From an uncultured Lachnospiraceae bacterium (GTDB lineage: Bacteria; Bacillota; Clostridia; Lachnospirales; Lachnospiraceae): a stretch of DNA of 64,000 nt. Location of the stretch: contig CAMUMG010000004.1 in assembly GCA_947089905.1 (NCBI GenBank), positions 1-64,000 of the forward strand. Direction: 5' to 3'. The notes beneath the pieces are model-generated. The model was given only the letters and a program-made list of their open reading frames with translations. It searched no databases and had not been told where the DNA came from. The position numbers and the translations under genes are program-made. Positions 25,462 through 34,821 of the stretch are shown piece by piece; position 1 is the stretch's first letter, and each line of letters starts with the position of its first letter.

Positions 25462-26295
25462 TTACCTCCTATATCTATTTTCTAAAACATTCTGTGTTTG
25501 TCCTAAAGCCCCCATTTTTTCTAAATTCATTATATAGCCTGATACTTTTTTTACCTCTTCTACAAAATAATAATTCTCGTCATCTGGTTCACAGTACATA
25601 TTTTGAAGAAAAAATTGAATTAGTTTTGCCTCGGACACAGAATCTCTTAATTCTGTATTATATGGAATTACAAATGTATTCTCTCTTTTTAATGGTTTAT
25701 ATAGACGGGTTAAAGTCTTTTTATTAACAGTGGAATGGCAGTCATAATATCCTAATAAATAAATGATATTTTTAGGCTGTTCATATTCTGAGAAAAAGTG
25801 ATCTAGTACACGGATATTTTGACACAGATTGATCACCAAAAGATCTGCCTCTTTCCAAATTTGTTGTGCCAGCTCATTTTGTACTGGTCCTATATCAATA
25901 AATACATATTCATAAAACTCATTTGCTAATTTTAGTACTTCATGTAGTCCTTTTGCTATTTCCTCTTCATAGACTTCTCGGTTTCTAGCATTTGTTCCTG
26001 GAAGAAAGTCCATTCTATTTTCTGAAATACAGATACAACAAGCTTTTAAAAGCTCCTTTGTACTTTTTCCTGATTGGATTCCTTTTAAAAGAGCATCCAT
26101 CCCTAACTCATAAGAATTTGCTTCCTTTCGCTTTGTAGGCGGCAGTAATGGTACTTCCAACTGATTTAAACAAAACTGAGTTTGTAATAAAATACTTTTT
26201 CTTTGATACAAAATATCACTCATAACTGCTATTGCTAACATATTCGTCGTTGTACCAGTCTGACCATGCACATTACTTGAAAATATAATTTTCAT
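25462..26295 (-). CDS. ParA/MinD-like ATPase family protein with a lysine-less P-loop
   Basis: 277 residues with a MinD-type first strand and loop (MKIIFSSNVHGQTGTTTNML) in which the usual Lys-Thr-Thr is changed: the loop reads GQTGTTTN and lacks the P-loop Lys. The strand FIDIGPVQNELAQQIWKEAD resembles Walker B and switch II. Such CpaE-like proteins place the Tad apparatus in the cell. Without the Lys the protein may bind but not hydrolyse nucleotide. ATG with GAGGG site. Confidence 0.7.
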   Translation of the reverse strand: MKIIFSSNVHGQTGTTTNMLAIAVMSDILYQRKSILLQTQFCLNQLEVPLLPPTKRKEANSYELGMDALLKGIQSGKSTKELLKACCICISENRMDFLPGTNARNREVYEEEIAKGLHEVLKLANEFYEYVFIDIGPVQNELAQQIWKEADLLVINLCQNIRVLDHFFSEYEQPKNIIYLLGYYDCHSTVNKKTLTRLYKPLKRENTFVIPYNTELRDSVSEAKLIQFFLQNMYCEPDDENYYFVEEVKKVSGYIMNLEKMGALGQTQNVLENRYRR

Positions 26296-27099
26296 TTATT
26301 TCCCTCTTTCCGCCCGCTTAAGTGCTTTTATAATTTCCTCTTTTGTACAATTCGGTAATAGTTTTTTTACTATATTTTTTAGAAACTCTTTTGTGTCTTT
26401 TGATAGTTTTTGAAAATTAACTGCCTGTCCATATTGGCATTGAATCTGCTCTCTTGTATCAGCCTCATTTCGATATAGAATCTGAATTTCTTCTGCATAT
26501 TTATTTTTCTCTATAAAATCAGTAAAATAATTTAGCGAAACTTTACAGGTAAGTACATCTCTTAATACAACAATAAATGGCACATTACACTGTTTTACAG
26601 CTTCTTTTATCCGAAGAATATTATGTCTTTGCTGATCCGAAACAAAAAAGTATCGATGACATGCTGCCATTAATGGATGTATTCTAAGGAATCCAAAATC
26701 TATTAAAATAAAGTCATATTCTTTTCTTTTTTCCTCAAATACATAATATTCTTCTCTGCCTATGTAGTCTTGTAATGTATAATTAACATAATCAATTCCT
26801 CTATAATCCTGAATTTTTCCATAGACGGCAGGCTGTTCTCTAAAATAACAAACTCCTGCATCTAATGCACCATTTTCGGAACAGTCTAACACTAATACTC
26901 TTTTATTAAGTTGCCTTAAAATACGAGATAAATATAAAATTATTTCATACTTTTCAATTCCTAAAAATCCAATTAATATCTCTTTTTTTGTTTTTTTTAA
27001 TATATCTTCTATTTTTTTATTTTTATTAACATTTTGTATTTGTAAAAAGCCTGTCTGTGATCTCAATGCAGGTACAAATCTATGGCTGTTATCCCCCAA
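26296..27099 (-). CDS. CpaE/MinD-like protein, no clear P-loop
   Basis: 267 residues, TTG start at 27099 with GGAGAAGG six bases upstream. A Rossmann-like run (EILIGFLGIEKYEIILYLSR, RVLVLDCSENGALDAG, EYDFILIDFGFLRIHPL) matches the strand order of MinD folds, but the P-loop is missing. The stop abuts the next ATG at 26295. It may be a localisation factor in the same complex as the two neighbouring ParA-like proteins. Confidence 0.6.
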   Translation of the reverse strand: MGDNSHRFVPALRSQTGFLQIQNVNKNKKIEDILKKTKKEILIGFLGIEKYEIILYLSRILRQLNKRVLVLDCSENGALDAGVCYFREQPAVYGKIQDYRGIDYVNYTLQDYIGREEYYVFEEKRKEYDFILIDFGFLRIHPLMAACHRYFFVSDQQRHNILRIKEAVKQCNVPFIVVLRDVLTCKVSLNYFTDFIEKNKYAEEIQILYRNEADTREQIQCQYGQAVNFQKLSKDTKEFLKNIVKKLLPNCTKEEIIKALKRAERGK

Positions 27100-27214
27100 T
27101 ATTTTCCTTCTCCTGATTTTATATATTTCTTAATTTTGCTTGTTTTTTGGTACAGCCTAAATTCTTAGCTTTTTCCTTTATTCTGTCTGGTTTTCCCTTT
27201 TCATCTCTAATTAC

Positions 27215-27832
27215 CTAACCTTCAAAACCGGTTTCTTTGGTTTTTTGTTCTTTTAATCTTTGCTCTAATTCCTCTCTTTGTTTTGTTAACTGTTTAGAAT
27301 CTTCATTCTCTGTGATATTCCCATCTTTTGAATAAAGTATAAGTACAGAACGATTTGGTAAATAAGTTACAGTAGATGCCTGCTGTTGTAGCGAAATATA
27401 CCGAACTGCTGTTAAACTGGAACCCTCATATGTCTTTAAATCAGATTGTGCAGAAGAATACCAAAGTTGCTCTTTTGCTGTCATTTGAAATAAATAGATA
27501 CTTTCTCCTCGTTCTTCTCGGATTTCACATAGCCGTTTTCTATTTAAAACAACATAGTTTTCCCCATTTGGATAAGTAATCCTGATATCTACATAATCAC
27601 CCTCTCTTAATCCCGGAAATATTCCAACTCCTGAAATAGCTGTTTCAACGCCTTCTTCTACCTCACTATTCAAATTTAAGTCAGGCAATTCTGATTGAAC
27701 TTCCTCTAAATCCTTCTGTTTAATCATTTGTTTAGAATTTTTTTTCAGGTAGTATCCACCCACTAAGATTAGTAATAATAAAAATATACTTATAATAAAT
27801 ATCTTCTTTCGTGTTTGACGCGGTTTTATTAT
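27215..27832 (-). CDS. CpaB/RcpC-like SAF-domain protein, apparent AUA start
   Basis: 205 residues if initiated at the AUA at 27830-27832 (or the next codon, also AUA). A membrane segment (KIFIISIFLLLLILVGGYYL) follows a basic head, then a linker and a SAF-like region (GIFPGLREGDYVDIRITYPNGENYVVL). The in-frame GTG at 27763 would start inside the membrane segment and is unlikely. GGAG sits ten bases before the AUA, overlapping the upstream stop codon. CpaB-type proteins stabilise the Tad secretin or channel; this organism appears to be monoderm, so the role is probably at the wall. Confidence 0.65.
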   Translation of the reverse strand: MIKPRQTRKKIFIISIFLLLLILVGGYYLKKNSKQMIKQKDLEEVQSELPDLNLNSEVEEGVETAISGVGIFPGLREGDYVDIRITYPNGENYVVLNRKRLCEIREERGESIYLFQMTAKEQLWYSSAQSDLKTYEGSSLTAVRYISLQQQASTVTYLPNRSVLILYSKDGNITENEDSKQLTKQREELEQRLKEQKTKETGFEG

Positions 27833-27839
27833 TCGGTAA

Positions 27840-28664
27840 CTACTCCATTTCTTCCCCGTTACTATCCCTCACTTTCTTTCGGCACCTCATTAAAATTAAA
27901 TCCGCTACAGATTCTATTGTACGAATCCATATATAACAAGACTCTTCTGTGGTACACCCTATATGAGAAGAAATAAATTCCACACATCTTCCCTGATTTA
28001 AAGCCTCCTTAAATTCTGGGCAATTAGGAACAAAAATAAGTTGTTCCTTTTGAAATTCTTCTTTAAAAAGAGAATCTAATTCACTATCCTGTTTGTAATG
28101 TTCAAAATCTGTGATTAAAAAGATAGACTTTTGTTTTATCTCTGAAAAATTTTTAATAAAATTTACAATACTTTGAAATTCTTTTCGAAGAGTAACTACA
28201 ATAAGTTCTGCCTCATTTAAGAGAATTTTAGAACTTACATTTTGATTACACTCAGTATCAATCATCCATAACTGTGCCATTTGTTCTTTTTTACGAAGCA
28301 TAGGAAGAATTAAATTGGCAAATTCTAACTCAAATAAATTTCCTGCTGCCTGCATCTGTAACATATAATATAATCTTTCCTCTAAAATTTCTAAAAATGG
28401 ACCTCCTGCTCTAATACAGTCACTTTTAATGACCTTTGGAACTAAACAGTCAGAAATTCCATGGCCTAAATAATAAATAACCTCCTCCTTTACTAAATGG
28501 GCTTTCGGAAATGGTAAAAGCATCTTTCCAAGATTTTTCTCGCTATAATGATTTTCTAGCAGAGTAACCCGATATGCTGATTTTAAGGTACACATAACAC
28601 TTACTGCCGCAAGATTGGCAGTTGTTCCACTCCTTTTTTCATTACTCCAAAAGGGAATATTCAA
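27840..28664 (-). CDS. ParA/MinD-like protein, first gene of the Tad-like locus
   Basis: 274 residues from a TTG at 28664 with a strong GGAGAGGAG site; a longer frame to 28769 has no site and lies over the promoter leader. The first strand and loop read (M)NIPFWSNEKRSGTTANLAAV, again a MinD-like loop with a non-standard sequence. Later strands resemble MinD folds (AQLWMIDTECNQ, AELIVVTLRKEF). First gene after the sigma-A promoter at 28787-28815, so it is the 5' end of the operon. Confidence 0.65.
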   Translation of the reverse strand: MNIPFWSNEKRSGTTANLAAVSVMCTLKSAYRVTLLENHYSEKNLGKMLLPFPKAHLVKEEVIYYLGHGISDCLVPKVIKSDCIRAGGPFLEILEERLYYMLQMQAAGNLFELEFANLILPMLRKKEQMAQLWMIDTECNQNVSSKILLNEAELIVVTLRKEFQSIVNFIKNFSEIKQKSIFLITDFEHYKQDSELDSLFKEEFQKEQLIFVPNCPEFKEALNQGRCVEFISSHIGCTTEESCYIWIRTIESVADLILMRCRKKVRDSNGEEME

Positions 28665-28786
28665 AATGACTCCTCTCCAGATTAGATCTTCCGTCAAATG
28701 TACGGAAAACTGTTGTATCGAGGAAAACGATTGACCTATCAATAAGGTCTGCCAGAACATCACAAACAAATCATTAAGATAACATT

Positions 28787-28815
28787 ATCATAACGGATAG
28801 ACCTGATTTTGTAAA
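28787..28815 (-). promoter_or_regulatory. Promoter of the Tad-like operon
   Basis: Minus strand TTTACA (28810-28815), 17 bases, TATGAT (28787-28792). Transcription should begin near 28780, leaving a leader of about 115 bases before the TTG start. Confidence 0.7.
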
Positions 28816-28890
28816 GGGTTTTTCACATGACGAATTCACCAGACTTTTTTGGATACTTTTATATATATTCCACAAGTATAAAGATTTCTC

Positions 28891-28919
28891 TTGCTATTTT
28901 TCTATCTTTGTTATATAAC
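28891..28919 (+). promoter_or_regulatory. Promoter of the nicotinamidase-like gene
   Basis: TTGCTA (28891-28896), 17 bases, TATAAC (28914-28919). The GGAGG site and ATG follow at 28986-28997. Confidence 0.6.
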
Positions 28920-28994
28920 GATATATAGAAATCTTACAAAGTGGATATCAATTTTACAAAATAAGCCTTAAAATGTGGCAGAATGGAGGCAAGA

Positions 28995-29516
28995 ATGAAC
29001 TATCTTGTTGTTGTTGATATGCAGAATGATTTTATCAATGGTGTACTTGGTACGAAAGAGGCTAAACATATTGTGGTAGATGTTTTAAAAAAAATACAAT
29101 CTTTTGAGGGGACTATCATTTATACTAGAGATACCCACACAAAAGATTATTTAAAAACAAGAGAAGGAAAAAACTTACCAGTACCACACTGTATTAAAGG
29201 AAGCCACGGTTGGGAACTTGCTCCTGTTATTGAAACTCTACGTAAATCTGACACTTTAACTTTTGATAAACCTTCTTTTGGTTCTATGGAACTAGGTCAT
29301 TTTTTAGAACAGGAAAACCTTAAACATCCTATACAATCTATAGAATTTGTCGGTCTATGTACAGATATCTGTGTTATCTCAAATGCTATGATTGCAAAAG
29401 CGGCTGTACCAGAAGCAGAAATCATTATAAATTCTTCATGTTGTGCAGGTACTACTCCTAATGGACATGAAACTGCATTACAGGCAATGAAGAATTGTCA
29501 AATTACTATCCGATAA
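28995..29516 (+). CDS. Isochorismatase-fold cysteine hydrolase, nicotinamidase-like
   Basis: 173 residues. Motifs: LVVVDMQNDF (catalytic Asp), a Lys-containing strand with HTKDYLKTR, and VGLCTDICV with the nucleophile Cys in the family's position. HCIKGSHGWEL matches the nicotinamidase/pyrazinamidase branch, which makes nicotinic acid from nicotinamide in NAD salvage. The ATG at 28995 has GGAGG five bases upstream; the in-frame ATG at 28983 precedes that site. Monocistronic, with its own promoter and terminator. Confidence 0.8.
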   Translation: MNYLVVVDMQNDFINGVLGTKEAKHIVVDVLKKIQSFEGTIIYTRDTHTKDYLKTREGKNLPVPHCIKGSHGWELAPVIETLRKSDTLTFDKPSFGSMELGHFLEQENLKHPIQSIEFVGLCTDICVISNAMIAKAAVPEAEIIINSSCCAGTTPNGHETALQAMKNCQITIR

Positions 29517-29528
29517 TCTTATAACAGA

Positions 29529-29561
29529 AGAGGACAAAAGTATTTAATACTTTTGTCCTCT
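29529..29561. terminator. Bidirectional terminator between the nicotinamidase gene and purH
   Basis: Perfect 16-bp arms around one central base, with A and T runs in the arms. It lies between the converging stop codons at 29516 and 29587. Confidence 0.8.
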
Positions 29562-29586
29562 CTGTTATTTCCTCTTCACCTTTATT

Positions 29587-31140
29587 TTAATGTTTAAAGT
29601 GTCTCATTCCTGTAAAAATCATTGCAATACCATATTCATTAGCTTTTTTAATAGAATCTTCATCCCGAACCGACCCACCTGGTTGAATAATAGCTGTAAT
29701 TCCTGCCTGATGAGCAGCTTCTACACAGTCATCAAATGGGAAAAAGGCATCCGAAGCAAGGACACATCCCTTTGCAGCTCCTTCACAAATTAATTCGTCA
29801 GCATGTTCAAAACATTGTTTTGTCGCCCAGATTCGATTGACTTGTCCTGGCCCAATTCCATAGGTCTGCTTTTCTTTTGCTATCGCGATTCCATTTGATT
29901 TTACGAATTTTACAACTTTCCATGCAAAACGTAGATCTTCCATTTCTCTTTCACTTGGAATACGATCGGTTACTACTTTAAGTTCCTGTTCATCTAATAA
30001 TTTACTGTCTATTGTCTGAACAATTAATCCTCCATTTACCTTCTTAAAATCATAAGCGTGTTCACTTTGAGGTATAGAAATGTCTTCTAACTGTAAAACT
30101 CGGACATTTTTCTTCTGGCATAAAATTTCTAGTGCCTCTTTTTCATAGGATGGTGCTACAATGACCTCTAAAAAAATCTTTGCCATCTTCTGTGCAAGTG
30201 CTGCTGTTACTTCACGGTTTATTGTAATAATCCCACCAAAAATAGACACTTTATCTGCTTCATATGCTTTATCCCATGCCTGTTCAATATTTTCTGCACT
30301 CCCAACTCCACATGGATTTCCATGTTTGCAGGCAACTACAGTTGGTTCTGTAAACTCTTTTAATAATTCTAATGCACCATTTGTATCATTAATATTATTA
30401 AAAGAAAGTTCTTTCCCATTTAGTTGAATGGCATCTGTAATAGAGCCCTGTTTTTTGCCAATCTCACGGTAAAACGCGGCTTTTTGATGAGGATTTTCTC
30501 CATATCTCATATCTTGAACCTTTTCAAACGTCATAGTTAGCGTTTCTGGAAGTTCATAGTCTTTACGCTCTTTTCTTAAATAATCAGCAATCATGGCATC
30601 ATAGTTTGCTGTGTGCATAAATACTTTCTGCATAAGATAAAATTTAGTATCAAGAGAAACTTTTCCATCTTTTTTTAACTCTTCTAATATCAAAGAATAG
30701 TCCGTTGGATCTACTACTACAGCCACATCCTGATAATTTTTTGCTGCTGCACGAAGCATTGTTGGTCCACCAATATCAATATTTTCCACTGCATCGGCAC
30801 GTGTTACTCCATCTTTTAAAATAGTCGTCTTAAATGGATATAGATTTACAATAACAAAATCAATCGGTTCAATTTTTAACTCATCTAACTGCTTCATATG
30901 TTCTGGATTGCTTCGCATTGCTAAAAGTCCTGCATGAACTGCAGGATGTAACGTTTTTACACGTCCATCTAAACACTCTGGAAATCCTGTCAGATCTGAA
31001 ATTTCCATCGCCTCTACATTTGCTTCTTTTAACTTGGCATAAGTTCCACCTGTAGAAATCAGTTCAATTCCTAGCCCAACTAATTTCTTTGCAAAATCTA
31101 CAATTCCTGTCTTGTCCGATACACTAATTAACGCTCTCAT
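29587..31140 (-). CDS. purH: Bifunctional AICAR transformylase/IMP cyclohydrolase
   Basis: Last two steps of purine synthesis. The IMP cyclohydrolase half is N-terminal ([43 protein letters not shown]). The AICAR transformylase half has KHGNPCGVG, the motif with catalytic Lys/His, and GIGPGQVNR. 517 residues, normal. The ATG at 31140 has GGAGG upstream; a TTG 18 codons earlier is not used. No purine riboswitch or other purine genes are visible around it. Confidence 0.95.
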   Translation of the reverse strand: MRALISVSDKTGIVDFAKKLVGLGIELISTGGTYAKLKEANVEAMEISDLTGFPECLDGRVKTLHPAVHAGLLAMRSNPEHMKQLDELKIEPIDFVIVNLYPFKTTILKDGVTRADAVENIDIGGPTMLRAAAKNYQDVAVVVDPTDYSLILEELKKDGKVSLDTKFYLMQKVFMHTANYDAMIADYLRKERKDYELPETLTMTFEKVQDMRYGENPHQKAAFYREIGKKQGSITDAIQLNGKELSFNNINDTNGALELLKEFTEPTVVACKHGNPCGVGSAENIEQAWDKAYEADKVSIFGGIITINREVTAALAQKMAKIFLEVIVAPSYEKEALEILCQKKNVRVLQLEDISIPQSEHAYDFKKVNGGLIVQTIDSKLLDEQELKVVTDRIPSEREMEDLRFAWKVVKFVKSNGIAIAKEKQTYGIGPGQVNRIWATKQCFEHADELICEGAAKGCVLASDAFFPFDDCVEAAHQAGITAIIQPGGSVRDEDSIKKANEYGIAMIFTGMRHFKH

Positions 31141-31227
31141 AAATCCTCCATTGTGTCTAAATTTGTGATTTTCTTTAACGTTTATATATGCCAAAATTAT
31201 AACCCATTGCTAAAAATTCTGCAAGCG

Positions 31228-32442
31228 TTAATTATTTAATTTAGATCTCAAAGTTTCTAAGTCCATTTCTGTTTGTATATATTGATATTCCCCTAGATTA
31301 TAGGATACACATTCTTCGTCTGTTACTTGTTTATCATCAATATAACTTATACTATAATAACCAATAGAATCTGTTTCATTTTCATCAGGAATTCCATTGC
31401 CATTCACATCATCAAAATTATATGTCTTTATTTGTGTGACAATATCCAAAGAATATTGATTATTCATAGTCATATAGGTAGTATAAAAAATTGCTCCTGC
31501 ATAGTCATTATTATAATTTCTTAAACTGTTTTTCCGAGAACAATATTCATATCCTGCATTTCCCATAGCACCATATGCCCAATGATCCATTAATGTATAT
31601 ACTTTTCCATCACTATAAGTATATAAACTTGTATAATATCCATTCACTCCTACAACTAATTCGGGTATATCATCATCATTAAAATAAATTAAATTATATC
31701 CCTTTTCCTCTGTACTTTCCATTTCACATAACTTGCTCACTGCTTCATATGCTTCCTGATAACTGGTAAATTTACCATTCTTTTTCCCATTTGATAAAAG
31801 GTTACGAATTTCAGAAATTGATACTTCCTCTAATTGACTCGATATTTTTTTTGATAACTCATCTTGTGAAATAAAAAATCTTTCATAATCCTCTGAGTCA
31901 GAACTAAAGCCATAATAAATGGCTGCAAATGTTTTATCGCCATATGTTTCAATCAGTACAATATCTGTATTTCCATCATAGTTTATATCAAAAAATGATA
32001 CTGCATCTAAACTGCTAAATTTCTCTTCTATTAATTCATCTGGAATATAGGTATGTATATTTGTTAGAACTTTTCCATCTTGTATAATCTGCATAGAAAA
32101 ATCTTGATTATCTTTTAAAGGAGCAAAGGGAACAAAATAGACCTTTCCACTATATTCACTAAGTTCAACTTCAAATGTTTGTTCAGCAATACAGTTTTCA
32201 CCAAATTTTTTTTTCATATCCTCCGTTTTTAGAGTTTCTATTATATCTTCTGTTGTTTTAGTATTATCTGCTTTATTAGTACTATTGTCTATTTTATTAG
32301 TACCATTCACCGTTTTATTATCTTCTAACTCTTGTTTGTCTATATTTTGTTCCTGTTCACATCCTGTAAACATTCCTATGATAAATAATGTCAGAATGAA
32401 AAATAGTATCTTTTTATAAAAATAGTATCCTTTTTTCAGTAT
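31228..32442 (-). CDS. Lipoprotein of unknown function, apparent AUA start
   Basis: About 404 residues with a lipoprotein signal (KKILFFILTLFIIGMFTGC; Cys in FTGC) and an Asp/Thr/Asn-rich linker. Two regions have FG-GAP/VCBS-like loops (FDINYDGNTDIVLIETYGD, YFNDDDIPELVVGVNGYYT), which are often calcium-binding surface modules. The only start-like codon after the GGGGAG site (7-base spacing) is AUA at 32440-32442; the frame's TTG at 32457 precedes the site. The C-terminal part is Tyr-rich. No neighbour gives a role. Confidence 0.65.
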   Translation of the reverse strand: MLKKGYYFYKKILFFILTLFIIGMFTGCEQEQNIDKQELEDNKTVNGTNKIDNSTNKADNTKTTEDIIETLKTEDMKKKFGENCIAEQTFEVELSEYSGKVYFVPFAPLKDNQDFSMQIIQDGKVLTNIHTYIPDELIEEKFSSLDAVSFFDINYDGNTDIVLIETYGDKTFAAIYYGFSSDSEDYERFFISQDELSKKISSQLEEVSISEIRNLLSNGKKNGKFTSYQEAYEAVSKLCEMESTEEKGYNLIYFNDDDIPELVVGVNGYYTSLYTYSDGKVYTLMDHWAYGAMGNAGYEYCSRKNSLRNYNNDYAGAIFYTTYMTMNNQYSLDIVTQIKTYNFDDVNGNGIPDENETDSIGYYSISYIDDKQVTDEECVSYNLGEYQYIQTEMDLETLRSKLNN

Positions 32443-32561
32443 AAAATCACTCCCCAAACTTCGATTTATTTCTTTATGAACATTAAAATTATAACATATG
32501 TTTATCTTTATTACAATATTATCTCTGTTTTGTATTTCTTATAAAAAAATATTCCATCAAA

Positions 32562-32590
32562 TTGACTTCTTGCATAGATCGCTGTATAAT
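32562..32590 (+). promoter_or_regulatory. Promoter of the chemotaxis receptor gene
   Basis: TTGACT (32562-32567), 17 bases, TATAAT (32585-32590). The GGAGG site and ATG follow 26-41 bases later. Confidence 0.85.
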
Positions 32591-32628
32591 AGGTGTCTAT
32601 TGAGAATTTATTTATGGAGGAATTATTT

Positions 32629-34767
32629 ATGTCGCACAGGGCAAAAGGAAATGAGACAACATCTTCTGATAAAAGTCTCAGCAAAAAGATTATTTCAAAA
32701 ATGGCATTTATAGTTAGTATTATATTTTTACTAACCATTATGGCATCTGGTCTTCTTGCCGCAAAATCATTAATTCAGGCTAATAATGATAAGCTGGCTG
32801 CAATTTCTTATGAAAATGCTTTCTTGATTGCTAATGATATTGAAAATGCTTATGGAAAAGTAATAGGATTTGCAGGTTCTCTTCGAAATATTTCTATACT
32901 TGATCCAAAGTTTCAACGAGAAGCTATTGATACTGCTTTAGTAGGTCTTTTAGAAGGTGGCGATAATTTTCCAACTGTTTTTGCCTATTTTGAACAAAAT
33001 ACAATTGCAGACGCAAATGGAGAACCTTATAGTGTACATAAAAAAGATATTGCTTATGAAGCAGTAGTATATGCGAATGAAGAAAAAACAGGATATGTTT
33101 TTGAGAAACATGAAGATGCTTTTGATACTTATGAAAAAGAATATTATCGTGAAATGAAGGCTTCAGGTAAGCCTTATGTTATGGAACCTTATGTCTATCA
33201 ACTCATGGGCAAAAATATTATGATGATTAGTATTATCTCTCCTATCTGGAATGTCCAAGGAGATTTTTTGGGTGTATCTGGGGTTGATGTAAGTTTAAGT
33301 AATATGCAGGAAAAATTGCTTGTGAGTACAGATTATGATTCTGTTCATTTAGTAGCTGTTTCAGAAGATGGAACTATTTTGGTAGATTCGGCCAATGATT
33401 CTACAGTAGGTAAAAATGCTACTGATGTAGGATATCATATTATAATGACAAATGCCGATAAGATTCGTTCCATGCCAAAAAGTGATTATGTGAATAGTTG
33501 TTCTATTATTAGTAAAGGAAAAAATTTTGCTACAGGGAAAAAAGGGGTTTCTGTTACAATACCGTTAAATATAAGCGGTGGAAATCAATGGACATTATAT
33601 CTTAGTATTGATAGTAGTGAATTTTATCTTGCTATTATTGAAGGGACTGGAAAGTTGACTTTTATGGTAGTATTATTTGCAATATTACTATTGGCGGCTG
33701 TTAATTCTATTATTAAAAAACATTTAACTCCTATTAAAAAAATTATGGATGGAGCTGCGAAATTAGAAGCAGGAGACTTAAATATTCATATTGATATATC
33801 CTCTAACGATGAACTTGGACGTCTTGCTTTGGCATTTAATCATATCAGTGTCACTATGAATAACTATGTAAAGGATATTTCTCAACAACTTTCTCAAATG
33901 GCTTCTAATAATATGGATATTGCTATTACTCAAAAGTATATTGGAGATTTTATTCCTATCCAGATCTCTATTGAAAAGATTTCATCTGCCCTAAATGATA
34001 CACTGCATCAGATTGTTCTTTCAGCAGATGAGGTCTCTTCTGGCTCTGATACGGTCTCTTCTGGCGCACAAATTCTTTCTGATGGTGCGACAGAACAGGC
34101 AACAGCAATAGACGAATTAGCAGCTTCTATAGAAAGTTTAGCAAATGATGTATCTGCAAATGCAGGCGATGCAAAAGCTGCAAATACAACTGTTTTTGAA
34201 GTGGGACAACGTATAAAAGAAAGTAATAAAGAAATGGATGACTTAATTCACGCTATGTCAGATATTAATTATTCTTCTATCGAAATTGAGAAAATTGTTA
34301 AAACGATTGAAGATATCGCTACCCAGACAAATCTGCTCTCATTAAATGCTTCGATTGAAGCAGCACGGGCAGGAGTAGCAGGAAAGGGATTTGCTGTTGT
34401 AGCAAATCAAATTCGTGAACTGGCATCTAAAAGTGCAGAGGCAGTAAAGCAAACTACTACTTTGATAGAAAGTTCACGTAAAGCTGTAGAAAATGGTATG
34501 AAAAGTGCAGATAATACAGCAAAATCTCTTGTAACTGTTGTAAAAGGTTCAGAAGAGATTTTAACCTCTATGGATAAGATTAGCAATGCCTCACAAAACC
34601 AAAAAATAATATTAAAACAGCTTACGGAGAACATAGATTTAATCAGTAATGTTGTACAATCTAACTCCTCTGCTGCCCAAAATAGCGCTGTTACAAGTGC
34701 AGAATTATCCAATCAATCAAAACGCTTACATGAATTGGTAAATAGATTCCATTTAAAAGAAATGTAA
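32629..34767 (+). CDS. Methyl-accepting chemotaxis protein with an extracellular Cache domain
   Basis: 712 residues, ATG at 32629 with GGAGG eight bases before it. First membrane segment at about 20-45, then a double-Cache-like sensor of about 270 residues (EYYREMKASGKPYVMEPYVY, FLGVSGVDVSL), a second membrane segment near 345, a HAMP domain and the signalling hairpin with EDIATQTNLLSLNASIEAAR and GFAVVANQIRELA. The tip residues are intact. Ligand unknown, probably a small molecule. No che genes are nearby. Confidence 0.93.
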   Translation: MSHRAKGNETTSSDKSLSKKIISKMAFIVSIIFLLTIMASGLLAAKSLIQANNDKLAAISYENAFLIANDIENAYGKVIGFAGSLRNISILDPKFQREAIDTALVGLLEGGDNFPTVFAYFEQNTIADANGEPYSVHKKDIAYEAVVYANEEKTGYVFEKHEDAFDTYEKEYYREMKASGKPYVMEPYVYQLMGKNIMMISIISPIWNVQGDFLGVSGVDVSLSNMQEKLLVSTDYDSVHLVAVSEDGTILVDSANDSTVGKNATDVGYHIIMTNADKIRSMPKSDYVNSCSIISKGKNFATGKKGVSVTIPLNISGGNQWTLYLSIDSSEFYLAIIEGTGKLTFMVVLFAILLLAAVNSIIKKHLTPIKKIMDGAAKLEAGDLNIHIDISSNDELGRLALAFNHISVTMNNYVKDISQQLSQMASNNMDIAITQKYIGDFIPIQISIEKISSALNDTLHQIVLSADEVSSGSDTVSSGAQILSDGATEQATAIDELAASIESLANDVSANAGDAKAANTTVFEVGQRIKESNKEMDDLIHAMSDINYSSIEIEKIVKTIEDIATQTNLLSLNASIEAARAGVAGKGFAVVANQIRELASKSAEAVKQTTTLIESSRKAVENGMKSADNTAKSLVTVVKGSEEILTSMDKISNASQNQKIILKQLTENIDLISNVVQSNSSAAQNSAVTSAELSNQSKRLHELVNRFHLKEM

Positions 34768-34775
34768 ATAAAAAA

Positions 34776-34818
34776 GGCTGTCACATCAAGAAAATCAAAC
34801 AAGGTGACAGTCTTTTTT
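34776..34818. terminator. Bidirectional terminator between the chemotaxis receptor and gatB
   Basis: GGCTGTCAC (34776-34784) pairs with GTGACAGTC (34804-34812), with A run before and T run after. It serves the receptor gene and the converging gatB. Confidence 0.75.
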
Positions 34819-34821
34819 ATT

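Noticed and set aside
31141-31227. Purine riboswitch before purH
   Set aside because: The leader is short, AT-rich and lacks the conserved three-way-junction bases.
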